64,000 bases of DNA from Clostridium sp. 'White wine YQ' (GCF_028728205.1 NZ_JAQYUU010000001.1:2392500-2456499); one strand, 5' to 3'. Shown: positions 9,262 to 18,752, counted from the stretch's first letter. The notes: generated by a model not told the origin, from the letters alone. Translations and numbers: made by a program.

Positions 9262-10746
9262 TTACACCCCCTCATTTAAAATCTTATATATCTTCTCCAT
9301 ATCTAAAGATTTTCTAACTATTAATGCTAGTTCATCATATTGAGTATTCTTATAATCATAATAGTTAAATACTTTGTTTTGAAGTTCTATATTAAATGTT
9401 TTTCTAATTTTATTTAACAATTGTAATGTAAATTCTCCATTATCAAAAATACCGTGAAAATAAGTTCCTATCACCTTCTCGTCTTGTGATATAACTCCAT
9501 CTTCACCATCAGTTGAAGTTAATTTTATGAAATCTTTAATATCAGATGTTTCAGTTAAATATGTTTTCCCCATATGAATCTCATATCCTTTAACCTTATT
9601 TCCTGATAAGTTTTCATATCCTTCCGAAAGTACAGTGTTCTTGTCTTTCTGAAATTCTGTGTATATTGGAAGTAAGCCTAAACCGGTTTCCCTCGACAAA
9701 TTGCTTTCTACACCAGAAACATCACTTACTTCTTTTCCTAGCATTTGATATCCGCCACAAATACCAAAGATGAACTTCCCTCTTTCTCTCTCTTTAATTA
9801 TCTTGTCATCCATACCACTTTCCTTAAGAGCCTTTAAATCTCCAATGGTACTTTTGCTTCCAGGAAGTATTATTAAATGATATTTTTCTATTTCCTGATT
9901 TAATTCAACAAACTCAACCCTAACCCCAGTATTTAAAGCTAATGAATTAAAATCTGTGAAATTAGACATATACGGTACTTTTATTACCGCAATCTTTAAT
10001 TCACCATCTCTATTAAACTTACTAAAATCTGTGACGCTATCTTCATCTTCCAAGTCTAGCTTAAAATGTGGAATTACTCCTACAACCGGTACTCCCGTAA
10101 GATCCTCTATCTGCTTAAGCCCAGGTTCTAAAAGTTCTATACTACCCCTAAACTTATTTATTATAATCCCTTTAATTAATTTTCTCTCCTCTTCAGGCAA
10201 TAGCATAATAGTCCCATATAAGGATGCAAAAACCCCACCCTTATCTATATCTCCTACTAATAAAACTGGGCTTTCTGCAATTTTTGCCATACCCATATTT
10301 ACAAATTCATCTGAAAGATTTATTTCTGCTGGACTACCTGCCCCTTCAATAACTATAACTTCATGTCTAGAACTAATATCTCCATAAACATCCTGAATTT
10401 TTTCTTTTAATTCCTTTTTCTTTTTAAAATAATCAACAGCATCTAAGTTATTCCATACTTCACCCAATAAAACCACTTGAGATTTTCTGTCAGAAGTAGG
10501 CTTTAGCAAAATAGGATTCATTTTGGAACTTGGAACTTTATAACATGCTTCAGCTTGCATTATTTGTGCTCTTCCCATCTCATGTCCATCAGGTGTAACT
10601 CCAGAATTTAAAGACATATTTTGCGCCTTGAAAGGGAAAACATCATAATTATCTTCTGTAAATATTCTGCATAGTGCTGTACACAAAATACTTTTCCCAA
10701 CAGTAGATGCAGTTCCTTGTAACATTATACTTTTTGCTTTTTTCAT
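9262..10746 (-). CDS. cbiP: Cobyric acid synthase (glutamine-hydrolysing)
   Basis: 494 residues, the usual CbiP/CobQ length. The N-terminal dethiobiotin-synthetase-like P-loop is GTASTVGKS (about 11-19), followed by FKAQNMSLNSGVT and EGAGSPAEINL. The C-terminal class I glutaminase domain contains the nucleophile Cys in GICGGYQMLG (near 330) and His in GTYFHGIFDN. It amidates the b, d, e and g side chains of adenosylcobyrinic acid a,c-diamide. It sits within the riboswitch-controlled operon between cobC and cbiB. No corrin-ring synthesis genes are in this window, so its substrate would come from elsewhere in the genome or from uptake. Confidence 0.95.
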   Translation of the reverse strand: MKKAKSIMLQGTASTVGKSILCTALCRIFTEDNYDVFPFKAQNMSLNSGVTPDGHEMGRAQIMQAEACYKVPSSKMNPILLKPTSDRKSQVVLLGEVWNNLDAVDYFKKKKELKEKIQDVYGDISSRHEVIVIEGAGSPAEINLSDEFVNMGMAKIAESPVLLVGDIDKGGVFASLYGTIMLLPEEERKLIKGIIINKFRGSIELLEPGLKQIEDLTGVPVVGVIPHFKLDLEDEDSVTDFSKFNRDGELKIAVIKVPYMSNFTDFNSLALNTGVRVEFVELNQEIEKYHLIILPGSKSTIGDLKALKESGMDDKIIKERERGKFIFGICGGYQMLGKEVSDVSGVESNLSRETGLGLLPIYTEFQKDKNTVLSEGYENLSGNKVKGYEIHMGKTYLTETSDIKDFIKLTSTDGEDGVISQDEKVIGTYFHGIFDNGEFTLQLLNKIRKTFNIELQNKVFNYYDYKNTQYDELALIVRKSLDMEKIYKILNEGV

Positions 10747-10760
10747 AGTTTTTCCCTCCC

Positions 10761-11351
10761 CTAATTATCCTTATTAACGTACTTTATCTCTACTTCACTA
10801 CCGAAGATATTTATTTCACTGTAAGCTCCCTGCATAGGGTTTACTATATAAAATCCTTTTAATCCTAAAGACAAAATACCACTAAATAAAGCTCTTATTA
10901 CCCCTCCATGGGTGACTATTAATATAACTTCATTATCTTTTTCATTTTTAAGTTTATCTAAAAAACTATTACATCTATAATAAAAGTCTTTAAAGGAATC
11001 CCCTTTTGGGAAAGTAAAGCTACTATAATCTGCTATGAAGTTTTTCCATTCCCCAGGAAATAACTTTTCTATCTCTTTATAATTTAAGCCTTCCCATTTT
11101 CCAAAATCGATTTCTCGAAGTTCTTCACTGAATACTATATCTCTAAACTTTTTATTCATTAATTCTAAGGTTTCTATACATCTTTTTTGAGGTGAACAAT
11201 ATACTTTTGAAATATTATAATCCTTAAGTAATTCTCCTAGCTTAATTGCTTGTTTCTTTCCTTCTTCATTTAAGCCATATTCACTTCTCCCTTGATATAA
11301 ACCTTTGTAATTTCCCTCTGTTTCACCGTGCCTAATTAATAATATCTTCAT
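10761..11351 (-). CDS. cobC: Histidine-phosphatase family, probable alpha-ribazole phosphatase
   Basis: 196 residues with the phosphohistidine motif LIRHGETEGN near the start, SPQKRCIETL, ELREIDFGKWEG and VTHGGVIRAL, all characteristic of the CobC branch of phosphoglycerate-mutase-like enzymes. It would remove the phosphate from alpha-ribazole-5'-phosphate or adenosylcobalamin-5'-phosphate in the final steps of B12 assembly. The fold is shared by many phosphatases, and the specific assignment comes mainly from its place between cobS and cbiP. RBS AGGAG, 8 bases upstream of the ATG. Confidence 0.82.
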   Translation of the reverse strand: MKILLIRHGETEGNYKGLYQGRSEYGLNEEGKKQAIKLGELLKDYNISKVYCSPQKRCIETLELMNKKFRDIVFSEELREIDFGKWEGLNYKEIEKLFPGEWKNFIADYSSFTFPKGDSFKDFYYRCNSFLDKLKNEKDNEVILIVTHGGVIRALFSGILSLGLKGFYIVNPMQGAYSEINIFGSEVEIKYVNKDN

Positions 11352-11359
11352 TTTATCTC

Positions 11360-12100
11360 CTAAAATAAATAGCTACTGTATATTAAAAATACTAATAACT
11401 CATTTAATTCTACTGACGCACCTAATATGTCTCCAGTTATCCCGCCTATTCTTTTCTCTATATAATTTCTAAATAGTATTGTGAAAAAAAAGCAAATACT
11501 TAATAAAACTACTCCTTGTATTCTTCCTATAATAGAAATCAGCATAATCCCCGTCAATAATGCAATAATAAAATTCTTTTTCTCTAATACTCCAATAAAT
11601 AAATCTCCCATGCCTTCTTTTTCTCTTGCATATTTTCTTTTATACATAAGAAGAGTAATCAAAGTTCTTGAAATTATAGGTGCTAAAATAATCCCCTTAT
11701 ATATCTCTATAGAGTTTATTGAAGAAAGGGTAATAATCTTACCTGCTATTAAAAATATTATTCCTAAAGCTCCAAAGGTTCCCACTCTAGAATCTTTCAT
11801 TATCTCAAGTATTTTCTCTTTACTTCTACCTGAAAAAATCCCATCTATGGTATCACCTAAACCATCTATATGAATAGCACCAGTAATAACTACATGTGAA
11901 ATTACTGTTACAAAAATAGAAGTATTAAAAGGAACTATTCTACTACTTATATAAAATATAGATGCTTCAAACGCACCAACTATAAGTCCTACTAATGGGA
12001 AAAAAGCTACTCCTTTTTGAAAGTTTTCTCTTTCAACTTTTAAATTAATATTTATAGGTATTCTAGTCATAAATTGAAGTATCAATATAAAATTTTTCAA
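11360..12100 (-). CDS. cobS: Adenosylcobinamide-GDP ribazoletransferase (cobalamin synthase)
   Basis: 246 residues, polytopic membrane protein. The family motifs TRIPI near the N-terminus, the acidic IHIDGLGDTIDGIFSGRSKEK-type active-site loop (residues near 75-95) and DSRVGTFGALG are clear. It condenses adenosylcobinamide-GDP with alpha-ribazole to form the cobalamin lower loop. The start codon is TTG at 12100, well placed after AGGGGGAATAACC; an ATG alternative would remove the TRIPI motif. It is separated by two bases from cobU. Confidence 0.92.
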   Translation of the reverse strand: MKNFILILQFMTRIPININLKVERENFQKGVAFFPLVGLIVGAFEASIFYISSRIVPFNTSIFVTVISHVVITGAIHIDGLGDTIDGIFSGRSKEKILEIMKDSRVGTFGALGIIFLIAGKIITLSSINSIEIYKGIILAPIISRTLITLLMYKRKYAREKEGMGDLFIGVLEKKNFIIALLTGIMLISIIGRIQGVVLLSICFFFTILFRNYIEKRIGGITGDILGASVELNELLVFLIYSSYLF

Positions 12101-12102
12101 GG

Positions 12103-12663
12103 TTATTCCCCCTTAATCTTAACTGGTATGCCGCTTACAACTAAAAATACCTTATCAGCTTCTCTCGCAATATATTGATTAACTCTTCCTGCAATATCTC
12201 TAAATTCTCTTCCTAATTTATGTTCTGGAACAAGCCCTGCTCCAACTTCATTGGTGACAATGACTATCTCTGTTCCATAGTTATCCTCAATATTTTTAAA
12301 TTCCTCTATCATAAAAGAAATTTCTTTTAAAATATCCTCTTCTTTTTTCCTATAATCAACTTTAATTAAATCTTTCTCTTCAAAGGATTCCATATTCATA
12401 AAAAGTAGGTTTGTAATCATAACAGTAATGCAATCTAAAATAATTCCATCATATACATTTTTAATTTTTGTTGCTATATTTTCATAAGCTTCTAATGTAT
12501 CCCAACTTGGATTTCTACTACTTCTATGCTTTTGTACTCTTTCCTTCATTTCACCATCTAAAGGTATTGATGTTGCAATATATAGTACTTTTTCTTTATC
12601 CTTAAGCAACTCTTCTCCAAAAGAAGACTTTCCACTTCTAGCCCCTCCAGTTACTAAGATCAT
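12103..12663 (-). CDS. cobU: Adenosylcobinamide kinase / guanylyltransferase
   Basis: 186 residues from the ATG at 12663, which overlaps the cobT stop in an ATGA arrangement and has GGAGGG as RBS; an upstream in-frame ATG lies inside that RBS. The P-loop GGARSGKSS (6-14), IATSIP, QKHRSSRNPSWDT (the His that takes GMP) and VTNEVGAGLVPE match CobU. It phosphorylates adenosylcobinamide and then adds GMP to give adenosylcobinamide-GDP, the CobS substrate. The overlap implies translational coupling with cobT. Confidence 0.93.
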   Translation of the reverse strand: MILVTGGARSGKSSFGEELLKDKEKVLYIATSIPLDGEMKERVQKHRSSRNPSWDTLEAYENIATKIKNVYDGIILDCITVMITNLLFMNMESFEEKDLIKVDYRKKEEDILKEISFMIEEFKNIEDNYGTEIVIVTNEVGAGLVPEHKLGREFRDIAGRVNQYIAREADKVFLVVSGIPVKIKGE

Positions 12664-13700
12664 ATTTCTTCCCTCCATAGGTCTTTATAATCTTTTATAT
12701 CTACATTTCCTTCCTCAAAAGTTCCCATTTCATTTATTATCTTTAATGAATTTTCTATAATATTTATTGCAAGGGGGCATCCTGACCCCTCACCAAGTCT
12801 CATTGAAAGATTTAACATTGGATTTAATCCTAGTTCATTCATTGCAATATTATATCCTTGCTCCTTTGAGATATGAGATGGGAACATATAATCCTTTGTT
12901 TCAGGATCTATTCTATATGCAATTAATGCTGCCACTGCTGAAATATACCCATCTATAACTATTGGCAATTCATACTTTTTAGCTCCTAGATACAATCCAA
13001 CCATTCCAGCTATATCAAAGCCTCCGACCTTATGTAATACATCCATAGGATCTTCTTTAATTGGCGAATTAATCTGTATCACTTTCTCGATTACTTGCTT
13101 TTTCAAGGTAAGCTGGTCGTCTTTAAGTCCTGCACCTCTTCCTACTGCTTCATCAATACTACAATTTGTTAGTGCAATAAGTACTGAAGATGAGCTAGTA
13201 GTGTTACCTATCCCCATTTCTCCTGTTCCGATAATGTCATACCCTTGCTTTTTTAGGTCATAAGCTATTTCTATTCCAGTATTAATAGCCTCATTTGCTT
13301 CTTCAATAGTCATAGCTTCACCTCTTGCTATATTAGAAGTTCCTTTTCTTATCTTTTTTATTATTAAACCAGGATAATTAATCTCTTCCTTTATGCCAAT
13401 ATCTATGACTTTAAGATCACAATTATTAACTCTTGCAAGAACACCTATGCCCGTAATTCCTCTTAAGAAGTTTATTGTCTGCATAGCAGTAACGCTTTGA
13501 GGTGCTGATGCTACCCCCTCTTCGCATACCCCATTATCACTGGAAAAAATAACAATTGCTTTTTTATTTATTTGATTTTCTACCTTGCCAGTTATTCCTG
13601 CAAATTTAATTGCTATATTCTCTAGTTCTCCAAGGCTACCTATAGGCTTAATTAAGTTATCTAATTTTTCCTTAGCTTGAAGCATTGCATTTTTGTTCAT
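12660..13700 (-). CDS. cobT: Nicotinate-nucleotide--dimethylbenzimidazole phosphoribosyltransferase
   Basis: 346 residues. Motifs LDNLIKPIGSLGELE, SSDNGVCEEGVASAPQSVT, GEMGIGNTTSSS, GGFDIAGMVG and GEGSGCPLA (with the catalytic Glu region just before the C-terminus) are those of CobT. It makes alpha-ribazole phosphate from a benzimidazole base and nicotinate mononucleotide. The ATG at 13700 is preferred over a GTG at 13709 because GGGGTGAAGG lies at the right distance only from the ATG. It is the first gene after the cobalamin riboswitch and its terminator. Confidence 0.93.
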   Translation of the reverse strand: MNKNAMLQAKEKLDNLIKPIGSLGELENIAIKFAGITGKVENQINKKAIVIFSSDNGVCEEGVASAPQSVTAMQTINFLRGITGIGVLARVNNCDLKVIDIGIKEEINYPGLIIKKIRKGTSNIARGEAMTIEEANEAINTGIEIAYDLKKQGYDIIGTGEMGIGNTTSSSSVLIALTNCSIDEAVGRGAGLKDDQLTLKKQVIEKVIQINSPIKEDPMDVLHKVGGFDIAGMVGLYLGAKKYELPIVIDGYISAVAALIAYRIDPETKDYMFPSHISKEQGYNIAMNELGLNPMLNLSMRLGEGSGCPLAINIIENSLKIINEMGTFEEGNVDIKDYKDLWREEI

Positions 13701-13723
13701 TTCCTTCACCCCAATTTTTTATA

Positions 13724-13752
13724 ATAAAAAAACCAGCGGAATATCCACTGGA
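13724..13752 (-). terminator. Riboswitch expression-platform terminator
   Basis: CCAGTGGATATTCCGCTGG hairpin (13733-13751) followed on the minus strand by an uninterrupted T run, between the cobalamin aptamer and cobT. It is the expected OFF-state terminator of the B12 switch. Confidence 0.88.
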
Positions 13753-13866
13753 AACATTAATCTAATATTTTAGCAATATAAAATAAATCTACATGTTCAT
13801 TTAATTATTAATAATGCTAATCACTTAATGGTTTCCTTTCTCCCTCCGAAAAATTTACCCTATCAC

Positions 13867-14070
13867 ATCTTAGGCAGGTCTTCTGGCTTTGATTCATCCT
13901 ACTCCCTATCCTTCCCAAGGGTTTTCCCTCAGTGGTTTAATATAGGTTTCATCCTCATTACAGTAGCGGGGGCTGCCTGGGCGTTTAACCCAATTCCCTT
14001 TTAACCTGTAAAATAACTTTTCTCAATCTATTGATTCAAAAATTGTTATCTTTACTAGGCACCTTAAGAT
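13867..14070 (-). promoter_or_regulatory. Cobalamin riboswitch aptamer
   Basis: Read on the minus strand, the element contains the B12 box GCCAGAAGACCTGCC, the conserved GCCCCCGCTACTGTAA segment and GGAATTGGGTTAAACGCCC. A closing P1 helix can be drawn between ATCTTAAGG (14062-14070) and CCTAAGAT (13867-13874), giving about 204 nt, the usual aptamer size. It lies upstream of cobT and controls the whole nine-gene operon, presumably by transcription termination when adenosylcobalamin is abundant. Confidence 0.95.
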
Positions 14071-14089
14071 ATACTATTCAGTTTTTTAA

Positions 14090-14118
14090 ATAATATCACA
14101 CTAATAATTCTTTGTAAA
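14090..14118 (-). promoter_or_regulatory. Promoter of the cobalamin operon
   Basis: -35 TTTACA (14113-14118) and -10 TATTAT (14090-14095) with exactly 17 bp between them, about 20 bp upstream of the riboswitch P1 helix. It abuts the end of cobD. Confidence 0.65.
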
Positions 14119-14122
14119 TGCG

Positions 14123-15196
14123 CTATAAATCCTTCAAATTATCAATTAGCAATTCATTTAGATTTCTAGACTTTATTGCAAACCTTACATAGGTATCATC
14201 AAGATTTTTGAAATTTGAACAATTTCTTATGAGTATTCCTTTATTTAATAGCCTTTCATATAATTCACTAGTTTTCATTGTATCTAACTTACATAAAATG
14301 AAGTTACAATTTGTATCATAAACTTTTTTAAATACTGATAGATTAGATAGTTCATTTTTCATATAACCAACTTCATTAGCTATCCACTCTCTACTTTTAC
14401 TTATGTAATTTTCATCTTTGTAGGATTTTTTCAACGCTATTTCTGCAAAAGAGTTTATATTCCAAGGAAGCTGATATTTCTTTAATTCTTCTATAAATTC
14501 CTTATCACTGGTTATTCCATATCCTAGTCTAGCTCCTGGCATTCCAAAGAATTTAGTAAATGCTCTAATTATTACTAAACATTTATAACTAGCTATTTTA
14601 TCTACTAATGAACTACCTTCTCTTGAAAACTCTACAAATGCCTCATCTACTATAATCTTTTTATTCTCTTTTTCTGCAAAATCTAATACCTCTTGAAATC
14701 TCTCTTTATCGATTATATTTCCAGTTGGATTATTAGGATTCCCTAGAATTATTCCATCTAAATTCTTTAAAGAACTTAATATTTCACTATAATCATACTG
14801 AAAATCCTCAGTTAAATTTATATACTCAATTTCCGCACTATACTTTAAAGCAAAATCTTCGTATTCGACGAAAGAAGGCACAACTATTCCCAATTTACTA
14901 ATCTTACTTATAGATAAGTCTAATATCTCTGACGCACCATTCCCAAGAATCATTTCCTCACTAGATATATTTATATTTTCATATCTTAATAGGTATTCAC
15001 TAATACTTGCCTTTAATTCTCTATATTGATAATCAGGATATCTTACTACCTCATTAAATAATTCCCCTATGGAATCTTTAAGCATGTCAGTGACACCTAA
15101 AGGATTTATATTAGAGCTAAAATCTACAAGTTCTTTTCCTTTGAATAAACCATTAGTGTATATATCTCCACCATGCTTCCATCTTTCATCCTTCAA
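14123..15196 (-). CDS. cobD: L-threonine-O-3-phosphate decarboxylase (PLP, CobD type)
   Basis: 357 residues. The N-terminal HGGDIY...DFSSNINPLG is the CobD hallmark among histidinol-phosphate-aminotransferase-like proteins. The PLP site includes NPNNPTGN, VDEAFVEF and the Schiff-base Lys in RAFTKFFGMPGARLGYG (near 214). It decarboxylates threonine phosphate to aminopropanol phosphate for CbiB. The start is a TTG two bases past the HAD stop codon with an AGGAGAG RBS. It lies upstream of, not within, the riboswitch-controlled operon, so it appears to be transcribed with the HAD genes or by read-through. Confidence 0.9.
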   Translation of the reverse strand: MKDERWKHGGDIYTNGLFKGKELVDFSSNINPLGVTDMLKDSIGELFNEVVRYPDYQYRELKASISEYLLRYENINISSEEMILGNGASEILDLSISKISKLGIVVPSFVEYEDFALKYSAEIEYINLTEDFQYDYSEILSSLKNLDGIILGNPNNPTGNIIDKERFQEVLDFAEKENKKIIVDEAFVEFSREGSSLVDKIASYKCLVIIRAFTKFFGMPGARLGYGITSDKEFIEELKKYQLPWNINSFAEIALKKSYKDENYISKSREWIANEVGYMKNELSNLSVFKKVYDTNCNFILCKLDTMKTSELYERLLNKGILIRNCSNFKNLDDTYVRFAIKSRNLNELLIDNLKDL

Positions 15197-15197
15197 A

Positions 15198-16025
15198 TTA
15201 TTTCTCTCCTTTAGCTGTATCTACTATGAATTTTTCTATTACAAATGTTACTCCGTCTTCTTCATTACTCTTCGTTATAAAATTCGCAATACTTTTAATC
15301 TCTTCCTTTGCGTTTCCCATTGCAACACCTAGTCCTGCATATTCTATCATTTCTATATCATTCTCTGCGTCTCCAATTGCAATTATTTCCTCTTTAGAAA
15401 TCCCTAGGTATTCAACTAACTTTTGTAATCCTGAAGCCTTATTACACCCTCTATTCATAAATTCTAACATAAAATCAACACTTCTAATAACATTGTACTC
15501 TTCAAATAATTCCTTAGGAACTTTTGCTGTAATTTTATCTAATACTTCCTTCTCTTCTTCTAAAACCACTTTAAGTATTTCATCATTATCTAACACATCT
15601 TTAAGAAAATCTACTTGCTTTATCTTTAAGTTTAATCTCTTTTCTTCATTGTCAGAAAACTTACTTGTTTTATTAACTAAGTCACCATTATTAGTAAATG
15701 CATGTATATATGTGTTAAGTCCTTTTACCTTATTATAAATATATTTTAGGTCTTTCCCAGTTAATGTTGCATTACTACTTACAACTGAATAATCACTTGT
15801 TTTACAAATTAAAGCTCCATTTAAACCAATAACATAATCTTCTTCTCCTGTAAGATCTAATTCATCTAGGTATTTCTTTATTCCCTGAATGGGTCTTCCT
15901 GAAGTAAGAACTATCTTTACACCTAATTCTTGGGCACTTTTTAAACCCATCTTTGTTATATCAGAAATACTCTTATCATCTTTTAACAAAGTTCCATCCA
16001 TATCTATAGCAATTAGTTTGTACAT
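15198..16025 (-). CDS. Cof-type HAD-IIB hydrolase
   Basis: 275 residues, starting MYKLIAIDMDGTLL with the nucleophile Asp8, then TSGRPIQG (motif II), a Lys in NKASGLQ, and the motif IV sequence AIGDAENDIEM. It belongs to the same subfamily as the genes at 2.9 and 16.1 kb; the three share the C-terminal F/YITKSNEEDGV stretch. It overlaps the cobD ribosome binding site region and is two bases from that gene. A role in B12 assembly is possible but not shown; sugar-phosphate or cofactor-phosphate turnover is equally likely. Confidence 0.87.
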   Translation of the reverse strand: MYKLIAIDMDGTLLKDDKSISDITKMGLKSAQELGVKIVLTSGRPIQGIKKYLDELDLTGEEDYVIGLNGALICKTSDYSVVSSNATLTGKDLKYIYNKVKGLNTYIHAFTNNGDLVNKTSKFSDNEEKRLNLKIKQVDFLKDVLDNDEILKVVLEEEKEVLDKITAKVPKELFEEYNVIRSVDFMLEFMNRGCNKASGLQKLVEYLGISKEEIIAIGDAENDIEMIEYAGLGVAMGNAKEEIKSIANFITKSNEEDGVTFVIEKFIVDTAKGEK

Positions 16026-16055
16026 AATTAGTCCTCCTGCATTAAATATCTTAAG

Positions 16056-16871
16056 TTATCTAGTATTAATTATAAACTTTTCTAGTGCATATGCTACTCC
16101 GTCTTCATCATTACTTTTAGTTATATAGTTTGCAATGTTCTTAATCTCATCTCTAGCATTCCCCATTGCTACTCCGAGTCCTGCATACTCAATCATTTCA
16201 AAATCATTAAGTTCATCGCCAATGGACATTATTTCATCTTGATTAATTCCTAAGTGTTTTCCTAGCTCCATTAACCCTGTTGCTTTATTACATCCCTTAT
16301 ACATAAACTCGCATAGATGATCAAAACTTCTAACAATGCTATATTCATTACTAAATTTTTTGTTTATATCTTCATATATATCATCTAACACATCAACCTT
16401 TGATATAATTAAAAACTTAATGACTTTTTCTTCATCATCTAACTCTTTATTAAGATCAATTATTTTTGTATCTGAAGAAGACAATCTCCAGTTGTTTGGC
16501 AATACATTTACAATATCTTTTTCTACTAATGATCCTCTATCCATATGAGCTTCAAAAGCTAATCCATCTCTTTTGAATACCTTATAAACTTTTTTTAGAT
16601 CCTTTCCTCTTAAGTGCCTTTCATAAATAATAGATAAGTCCTTAGTGTTATGCACTGTAGATCCATTATTGGCTATGACATATTCTTCATCTTTGTCCAA
16701 ACCAAGTTCTTTAACTAACTCAATAACTCTATTAATTGGTCTTCCAGATGTTATAACAATCTTTACTCCTAGTTCTGTAGCTTTTCTTATTGCTTCCTTT
16801 GTTTTTTCTGATACCAGTCTATTACTTCCAAGTAATGTTCCATCTATATCAATAGACACTAACTTATACAC
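16056..16871 (-). CDS. Cof-type HAD-IIB hydrolase
   Basis: Likely 271 residues from a GTG at 16871, nine bases after GGGGGA. An ATG three codons upstream falls directly against that RBS, and the GTG gives a MYKLVSIDIDGT start that aligns with the paralogue downstream. Motifs are DIDGT, TSGRPINR, NKATGLM and SIGDELNDFEM. It forms a tandem pair with the gene at 15198, separated by 30 bases, probably one transcript leading into cobD. Substrate unknown. Confidence 0.85.
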   Translation of the reverse strand: MYKLVSIDIDGTLLGSNRLVSEKTKEAIRKATELGVKIVITSGRPINRVIELVKELGLDKDEEYVIANNGSTVHNTKDLSIIYERHLRGKDLKKVYKVFKRDGLAFEAHMDRGSLVEKDIVNVLPNNWRLSSSDTKIIDLNKELDDEEKVIKFLIISKVDVLDDIYEDINKKFSNEYSIVRSFDHLCEFMYKGCNKATGLMELGKHLGINQDEIMSIGDELNDFEMIEYAGLGVAMGNARDEIKNIANYITKSNDEDGVAYALEKFIINTR

Positions 16872-17061
16872 TTTATTCATTCCCCCAAACCTATCTCGAC
16901 ATATTGAATGTCCATATTTTATTATTACTTATATAATAATACTTCTATTTATGGCAGTGCAAATTTCTAAAAATGAAAATTGAAAGTATTTTTACACTTT
17001 ATTTAAAATCGAATTCACTCTTATTTCTTCAATCTCTACACTTTTGCCCTTGTATTTTTAG

Positions 17062-17090
17062 TTGAATTTTCCCGCTTCAATTGATATAAT
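17062..17090 (+). promoter_or_regulatory. Promoter of prfC
   Basis: TTGAAT (17062-17067) and a consensus TATAAT (17085-17090) at 17 bp spacing, about 65 bp upstream of the prfC start codon. Confidence 0.75.
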
Positions 17091-17153
17091 GTAGTTTGTT
17101 TTAAAGATAATAATTCTATTTAATTAATATAATCACTTAAGGAGGAACTCAAG

Positions 17154-18746
17154 GTGGCAGATTTTATTAGAGAAATTGAGAAAAGAAGAACCTTTGCTAT
17201 TATTTCTCACCCAGATGCCGGTAAGACTACCCTAACTGAAAAATTACTTTTATATGGTGGAGCTATAAGACTTGCTGGATCTGTTAAAGCAAGAAAAGCT
17301 TCAAAGCATGCAGTTTCTGACTGGATGGAAATAGAACAGCAAAGAGGAATATCTGTTACTTCCTCAGTTATGCAATTTAACTATCAAGGTTACTGTATAA
17401 ATATACTAGATACCCCTGGACATCAGGACTTCTCTGAAGATACATATAGAACACTTATGGCTGCTGATTCTGCTGTTATGGTTATTGATGCTGCTAAAGG
17501 TGTAGAGGAACAAACAAAGAAATTATTCCATGTATGTTCATTAAGAGGAATTCCAATATTCACTTTCATAAATAAGATGGACAGAGAAGCTCAAGATCCA
17601 TTCCAATTATTAGAAGATATTGAGAATGAACTTGGAATTAAGTCATATCCGCTTAACTGGCCTATAGGTTCAGGTAAGGACTTTAAGGGTGTTTATGAAA
17701 GAGATAAAGAAGCAATTGCAGTATTTAATGGTGGTAATCACGGTCAAACAGAAGTTGAAATGATTGAAGGAAACATCGAAGATCCTGCTTTTAGAGATCT
17801 TTTAGGAGCACCTCTTCATGATAAACTTAAAGAAGACATCGAATTATTAGATGTTGCTGGAGATGAATTTGACTTAGAAAAAGTTAAAGCAGGAGAATTA
17901 TCACCTGTATTCTTTGGTTCTGCATTAACTAATTTTGGTGTTGAAATATTTTTACAACACTTTTTAGAACTTACTACAGCTCCATTACCTAGAAATTCTT
18001 CAATGGGAGAAATAGATCCATTTAACAAGGATTTTTCAGCTTTTGTATTTAAGATACAAGCGAATATGAATAAAGCTCATAGAGATAGAATTGCTTTTAT
18101 GAGAATTTGTTCTGGTAAATTTGATAAAGGACTTGAGGTTCATCATATCCAAGGTGGAAAGAAGATAAAATTATCTCAACCTCAACAATTCCTTGCTCAA
18201 GATAGAGAAATTATTGAAGAAGCTTATGCTGGTGATATAATTGGAGTTTTTGATCCAGGTATTTTCTCTATTGGAGATACCTTATGTAGCGGTAAGAAAT
18301 TTAAATTTGAAGGAATTCCAACCTTTGCTCCAGAACACTTTGCAAGAGTTAGACCTGTAGATACTATGAAGAGAAAACAATTTATTAAAGGTGTTACTCA
18401 AATTGCTCAAGAAGGTGCAATACAAGTATTTAAAGAAATTCATGTAGGAATGGAAGAAATAATTGTTGGTGTTGTTGGTGTACTTCAATTTGAAGTATTG
18501 GAATATAGACTTAAGAGTGAATATAACGTAGATATTAAGATGGATAGACTTTCTTATAGATACGTTAGGTGGATTGAGAATACTACTATTGATATTGACT
18601 CATTAAATTTAACTTCAGATACAAAGAAAGTTAAAGACTTAAAGGATAGAAACCTATTGATATTCCAAAATGACTGGGGTATTTCTTGGGCATTAGATCA
18701 CAATAAAGGTTTAGTTCTTTCTGATGTAGGTAAAAGTGAAGATTAA
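17154..18746 (+). CDS. prfC: Peptide chain release factor 3
   Basis: 530 residues, full RF3 length. The GTP-binding domain shows SHPDAGKTT (G1), RGISVTSSV (switch I), DTPGHQDF (G3) and NKMDREA (G4), followed by the domain II/III beta barrels. RF3 is a translational GTPase that recycles RF1/RF2 from the ribosome. The GTG start is fixed by AAGGAGGAACTCAAG immediately upstream. It is monocistronic with its own promoter and a strong bidirectional terminator. Confidence 0.96.
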   Translation: MADFIREIEKRRTFAIISHPDAGKTTLTEKLLLYGGAIRLAGSVKARKASKHAVSDWMEIEQQRGISVTSSVMQFNYQGYCINILDTPGHQDFSEDTYRTLMAADSAVMVIDAAKGVEEQTKKLFHVCSLRGIPIFTFINKMDREAQDPFQLLEDIENELGIKSYPLNWPIGSGKDFKGVYERDKEAIAVFNGGNHGQTEVEMIEGNIEDPAFRDLLGAPLHDKLKEDIELLDVAGDEFDLEKVKAGELSPVFFGSALTNFGVEIFLQHFLELTTAPLPRNSSMGEIDPFNKDFSAFVFKIQANMNKAHRDRIAFMRICSGKFDKGLEVHHIQGGKKIKLSQPQQFLAQDREIIEEAYAGDIIGVFDPGIFSIGDTLCSGKKFKFEGIPTFAPEHFARVRPVDTMKRKQFIKGVTQIAQEGAIQVFKEIHVGMEEIIVGVVGVLQFEVLEYRLKSEYNVDIKMDRLSYRYVRWIENTTIDIDSLNLTSDTKKVKDLKDRNLLIFQNDWGISWALDHNKGLVLSDVGKSED

Positions 18747-18752
18747 TAAATT

